NCBI GenBank assembly: GCA_026394935.1
Contig: JAPLZR010000028.1
Location: forward strand, 1 to 6,420
Source of the DNA: Candidatus Woesearchaeota archaeon
GTDB lineage: Archaea > Nanobdellota > Nanobdellia > Woesearchaeales > ARS49
Direction: 5' to 3'
DNA length: 6,420 bases
Below, in pieces: positions 4,490 to 6,420 of this stretch (its first letter is position 1; the number at the start of each line of letters is the position of its first letter). The position numbers were made by a program, and so were the translations under genes. A model generated the notes under the pieces. It searched no databases and had not been told where the DNA came from. It worked only from the letters and a program-made list of their open reading frames with translations.

Positions 4490-5362
4490 GATATTCCGAA
4501 AAAAGTTCTGAAAGACCTATACTGGAATCAAAATAAAACACCCTCTCAAATAGCACAAATGTATAACATCAAAAATGAGAGAACTGTCCGCAAGAAATTA
4601 GAAAAATACGGAATCAAGAGAAAAACTGTCGCTGAAGCATTAACCAAAAAACGCAAACTTCCTTTTACAGGAGACTTTACGGAAAAGGCATTCCTTCTTG
4701 GACTTCGAGCAGGTGATTTTCATGCAAGGTGGATGAAGAAAAGCATAAGAGTGCAGACGTCCACAACACACCCGGCGCAATTCGATTTATTAAAAAGAGC
4801 ATTCGAGAAATATGGAGAAACTAGAAAATACTTATACAAAAATAGCCCACACGGACCAGAATTGTTTATCTATGCTGATTTGCATCCGTCTTTTGATTTT
4901 TTATTAAAGAAACAAGAACAAATTCCTGACTGGATTTTAAACGACGATAGCTTATTCTATTCTTTTCTCGCCGCATATTCAGACTGCGAAGGAAACTGGC
5001 ACATAAGCAAAAGCCACTGTCGTTTTGTTCGTGTTAGCTTCAGATTGAGGACAAGCGATAAACTAATTCTTGAACAAATGAAAAACAGAGTTATTCAATC
5101 AGGTTTTCATCCAATCTTATATCTTGACAGAAAAAGCGGGACAAAATCGAGACAAGGATATGGCGCATATACAAGTGATTTCTATGCGCTTATAATTGGA
5201 CGGAAATTTGAAACATTACGTCTTATAAGCTATCTTCTTCCATTCAGCAAACATCAAGAGAAGCTCGATAAAATGCAACACATCTTAGACAATTGTGAGT
5301 GTCAGTATTGTCAGTTTATTCAAGGATGGGACTTTATAAGAAATAAAATAAATCTTAGATGA
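4475..5362 (+). CDS. Free-standing LAGLIDADG homing endonuclease-like protein with N-terminal HTH
   Basis: A 295-residue protein. Residues 8-50 form a probable helix-turn-helix (KTPSQIAQMYNIKNERTVRKK at its core), which would bind DNA. Two LAGLIDADG-like motifs follow: LLGLRAGDF (74-82) with Asp81, and LAAYSDCEG (165-173) with Glu172, each with an acidic residue in the metal-binding catalytic position. This fits a monomeric double-motif endonuclease, possibly still active. The C-terminus has a CECQYC cluster (274-279) of unknown role. The gene is not inside another gene or a visible intron or intein. It lies antisense between hppA and the small membrane gene, and its stop overlaps hppA by 8 bp. 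The GTG start at 4475 is preferred because TATTTAAA is centred 26 bp upstream. Base composition lacks the A/C excess of neighbouring DNA, suggesting recent transfer. A DNA-binding regulator derived from such a nuclease is an alternative. Confidence 0.8.
   Translation: MHKLIDIPKKVLKDLYWNQNKTPSQIAQMYNIKNERTVRKKLEKYGIKRKTVAEALTKKRKLPFTGDFTEKAFLLGLRAGDFHARWMKKSIRVQTSTTHPAQFDLLKRAFEKYGETRKYLYKNSPHGPELFIYADLHPSFDFLLKKQEQIPDWILNDDSLFYSFLAAYSDCEGNWHISKSHCRFVRVSFRLRTSDKLILEQMKNRVIQSGFHPILYLDRKSGTKSRQGYGAYTSDFYALIIGRKFETLRLISYLLPFSKHQEKLDKMQHILDNCECQYCQFIQGWDFIRNKINLR
5336..5354 (-). terminator. T-rich tract beyond the hppA stop codon
   Basis: Directly after the hppA stop the minus strand is T-rich (for example TTTATTTTATTTC). 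It could act as an oligo-T type terminator for hppA, lying within the 3' end of the convergent endonuclease gene. It has no long uninterrupted T run, so this is a weak call. Confidence 0.25.
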
Positions 5363-6420
5363 ACAAAGGTGCTAAGACCAGTGTTAAAGTACCTAAGAGT
5401 TTAATTAAGACGTGCAATGAGGGTCCTGCAGTATCTTTCATAGGGTCTCCCACGGTGTCTCCAGTCACTGAAGCCTGATGTTCAAGTGTGCCCTTCCTGC
5501 CTTCAGATTCGATGTGCTTCTTAGCATTATCCCAAGCACCACCGCCAGTGTTCAGCACAAGAGCCATCAAAATACCTGTAATCGTGCCGACCATCAGGAA
5601 ACCAGCAGTCGCCTCAGCTTTCAAAAGAAGACCAACAGCAACAGTAACACCAACAATCAGCAATCCAGGCAAAATCATCTCGCGCAAAGCAGACTTCGTG
5701 CAAATGTCAACACACCTTGCATAATCAGGCTGTGATGTCCCTTTCATAATGCCCTTGCTCTTAAACTGCCGTCTAACCTCAAGAACAACCTCGTGAGCAG
5801 TGTCGCCAACAGCCTTGATAGCCATGCTGGAAAACAAGAACACAAGCATAGCGCCAATAAACGCGCCTACAAAAACTTCAACTTTGCCGATGTTCACAAT
5901 CCTGCCAGCCTCGCCAACAATCTTAACAACCTCGTCCTGGTAAGCGCTGAACAACAAGAAAGCTGCAAGAGCAGCACTGCCGATAGCATAACCCTTAGTC
6001 AAAGCCTTTGTAGTGTTGCCAACAGCATCAAGCTTATCAGTCCTGTCCCTGACACTCTTAGGAGCGCCGGAAAACTCAGCAATACCCCCAGCATTGTCAG
6101 TAATCGGACCGAAAGTATCCATTGCAAGCACGTAAGCAGCAGTAGAAAGCATGCCCATAGTCGCAGTAGCAGTACCATACAAGCCTCCGTGAGCAATGCC
6201 AGTACGAGTGCCGAACATGTAGCTCAGCAATAAGGCAGCGCTCAAAACAACAACAGGAGCTGCAGTGCATTCCAAAGCAACAGCAAAACCACGGATAATG
6301 TTTGTAGCGTGACCAGTCTCGCAAGCCTTCACAATCGCCTTAACAGGCCTGTACTCGGATTCAGTATAGTACATCGTAATAAGCACAATCAAAATGCTCG
6401 TCACAATACCAACCAAGCCC
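5355..6420 (-). CDS. hppA: Membrane-bound proton-translocating pyrophosphatase, potassium-independent type (partial, C-terminal part)
   Basis: The C-terminal part of an integral membrane pyrophosphatase, which couples PPi hydrolysis to ion pumping. The frame runs off the right edge; the N-terminal half, including the first substrate-binding motifs, is outside the window. Counting residues from the codon at 6416, visible family blocks are DTFGPITDNAGGIAE (100-114), GNTTKALTKGYAIGSAAL (133-150), VGDTAHEVV (203-211), NTGGGAWDNAKKHIE (289-303) and GDTVGDPMKDTAGPSL (319-334), all with the aspartates and lysines that bind Mg-PPi. Lys137 and Thr140 occupy the positions (Ala460/Gly463 in potassium-dependent enzymes) that distinguish potassium-independent proton pumps. 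Several hydrophobic segments lie between the motifs. The final helix ends at a TAA that overlaps the convergent endonuclease gene by 8 bp. The apparent start at 6414-6416 is an internal TTG, not the true start. Confidence 0.95.
   Translation of the reverse strand, partial: GLVGIVTSILIVLITMYYTESEYRPVKAIVKACETGHATNIIRGFAVALECTAAPVVVLSAALLLSYMFGTRTGIAHGGLYGTATATMGMLSTAAYVLAMDTFGPITDNAGGIAEFSGAPKSVRDRTDKLDAVGNTTKALTKGYAIGSAALAAFLLFSAYQDEVVKIVGEAGRIVNIGKVEVFVGAFIGAMLVFLFSSMAIKAVGDTAHEVVLEVRRQFKSKGIMKGTSQPDYARCVDICTKSALREMILPGLLIVGVTVAVGLLLKAEATAGFLMVGTITGILMALVLNTGGGAWDNAKKHIESEGRKGTLEHQASVTGDTVGDPMKDTAGPSLHVLIKLLGTLTLVLAPLFI

Noticed and set aside
4475..5362. The LAGLIDADG gene as part of an intein or a group I/archaeal intron
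   Set aside because: No host gene is split around it: both neighbours end or begin normally, no intein Cys/His-Asn splicing motifs are seen, and it has its own promoter and stop.
5793..6233. A 146-codon open frame on the plus strand opposite hppA
   Set aside because: Antisense to highly conserved pyrophosphatase motifs; Ser/Asn/His-rich with no recognisable domain.
6414..6416. TTG as the start of the pyrophosphatase gene
   Set aside because: The frame remains open to the window edge, and the essential N-terminal half of the family would be missing. This is an internal leucine codon.
1..6420. CRISPR array, tRNA or rRNA genes, insertion sequence ends
   Set aside because: No regularly spaced repeats, cloverleaf-like segments with conserved TTC loop, rRNA-like stretches or terminal inverted repeats with a transposase were seen. 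This was by eye, so weak tRNA-like matches could be missed.

Overview
The window most likely comes from an archaeon with a compact genome. I infer this from promoter layout: TATA-like boxes centred about 25-27 bp upstream of five start codons, so these mRNAs would be leaderless or nearly so, while the two pyruvate dehydrogenase genes have Shine-Dalgarno sequences. A DPANN-type lineage such as the Woesearchaeota would fit the small gaps and gene mix, but no marker gene is present to prove it. All gene identities come from reading motifs; no database search was run.

Layout, left to right. (1) 1-1520, minus strand: the pyruvate dehydrogenase E1 operon, with pdhA (alpha, complete) overlapping pdhB (beta, N-terminal 151 codons, running off the left edge) by 13 bp. 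(2) 1521-1610: a 90-bp divergent promoter region. (3) 1611-2537, plus strand: a divergent lipoate-protein ligase-like protein. (4) 2534-4354, minus strand: a VIT/CCC1-type transporter, a proline iminopeptidase-type alpha/beta hydrolase, and a 97-residue membrane protein of unknown function, each with its own promoter-like box. (5) 4355-4474: a 120-bp region rich in small repeats and palindromes. (6) 4475-5362, plus strand: a free-standing HTH + LAGLIDADG homing endonuclease-like protein starting at GTG. (7) 5355-6420, minus strand: the C-terminal part of a membrane pyrophosphatase (hppA), running off the right edge.

How they fit together: E1 alpha/beta decarboxylates pyruvate and passes the acetyl group to lipoylated E2. 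The lipoate ligase-like gene beside it plausibly supplies that lipoylation, but it lacks the lysine normally used for catalysis. The pyrophosphatase carries the Lys/Thr signature of potassium-independent proton pumps and would conserve energy from PPi. The transporter, peptidase and small membrane protein have no evident tie to this pathway.

The plus strand is rich in A and C across most of the window whichever strand is coding, but two sampled stretches of the endonuclease gene lack this skew, consistent with recent insertion. The most interesting points are the endonuclease promoter (a perfect 9-bp inverted repeat bracketing the start codon), the altered ligase active site, an altered thiamine-diphosphate motif in E1 alpha, and the regular leaderless-promoter spacing. 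I saw no tRNA, rRNA, CRISPR array or insertion sequence, and no gene-free stretch longer than 120 bases.
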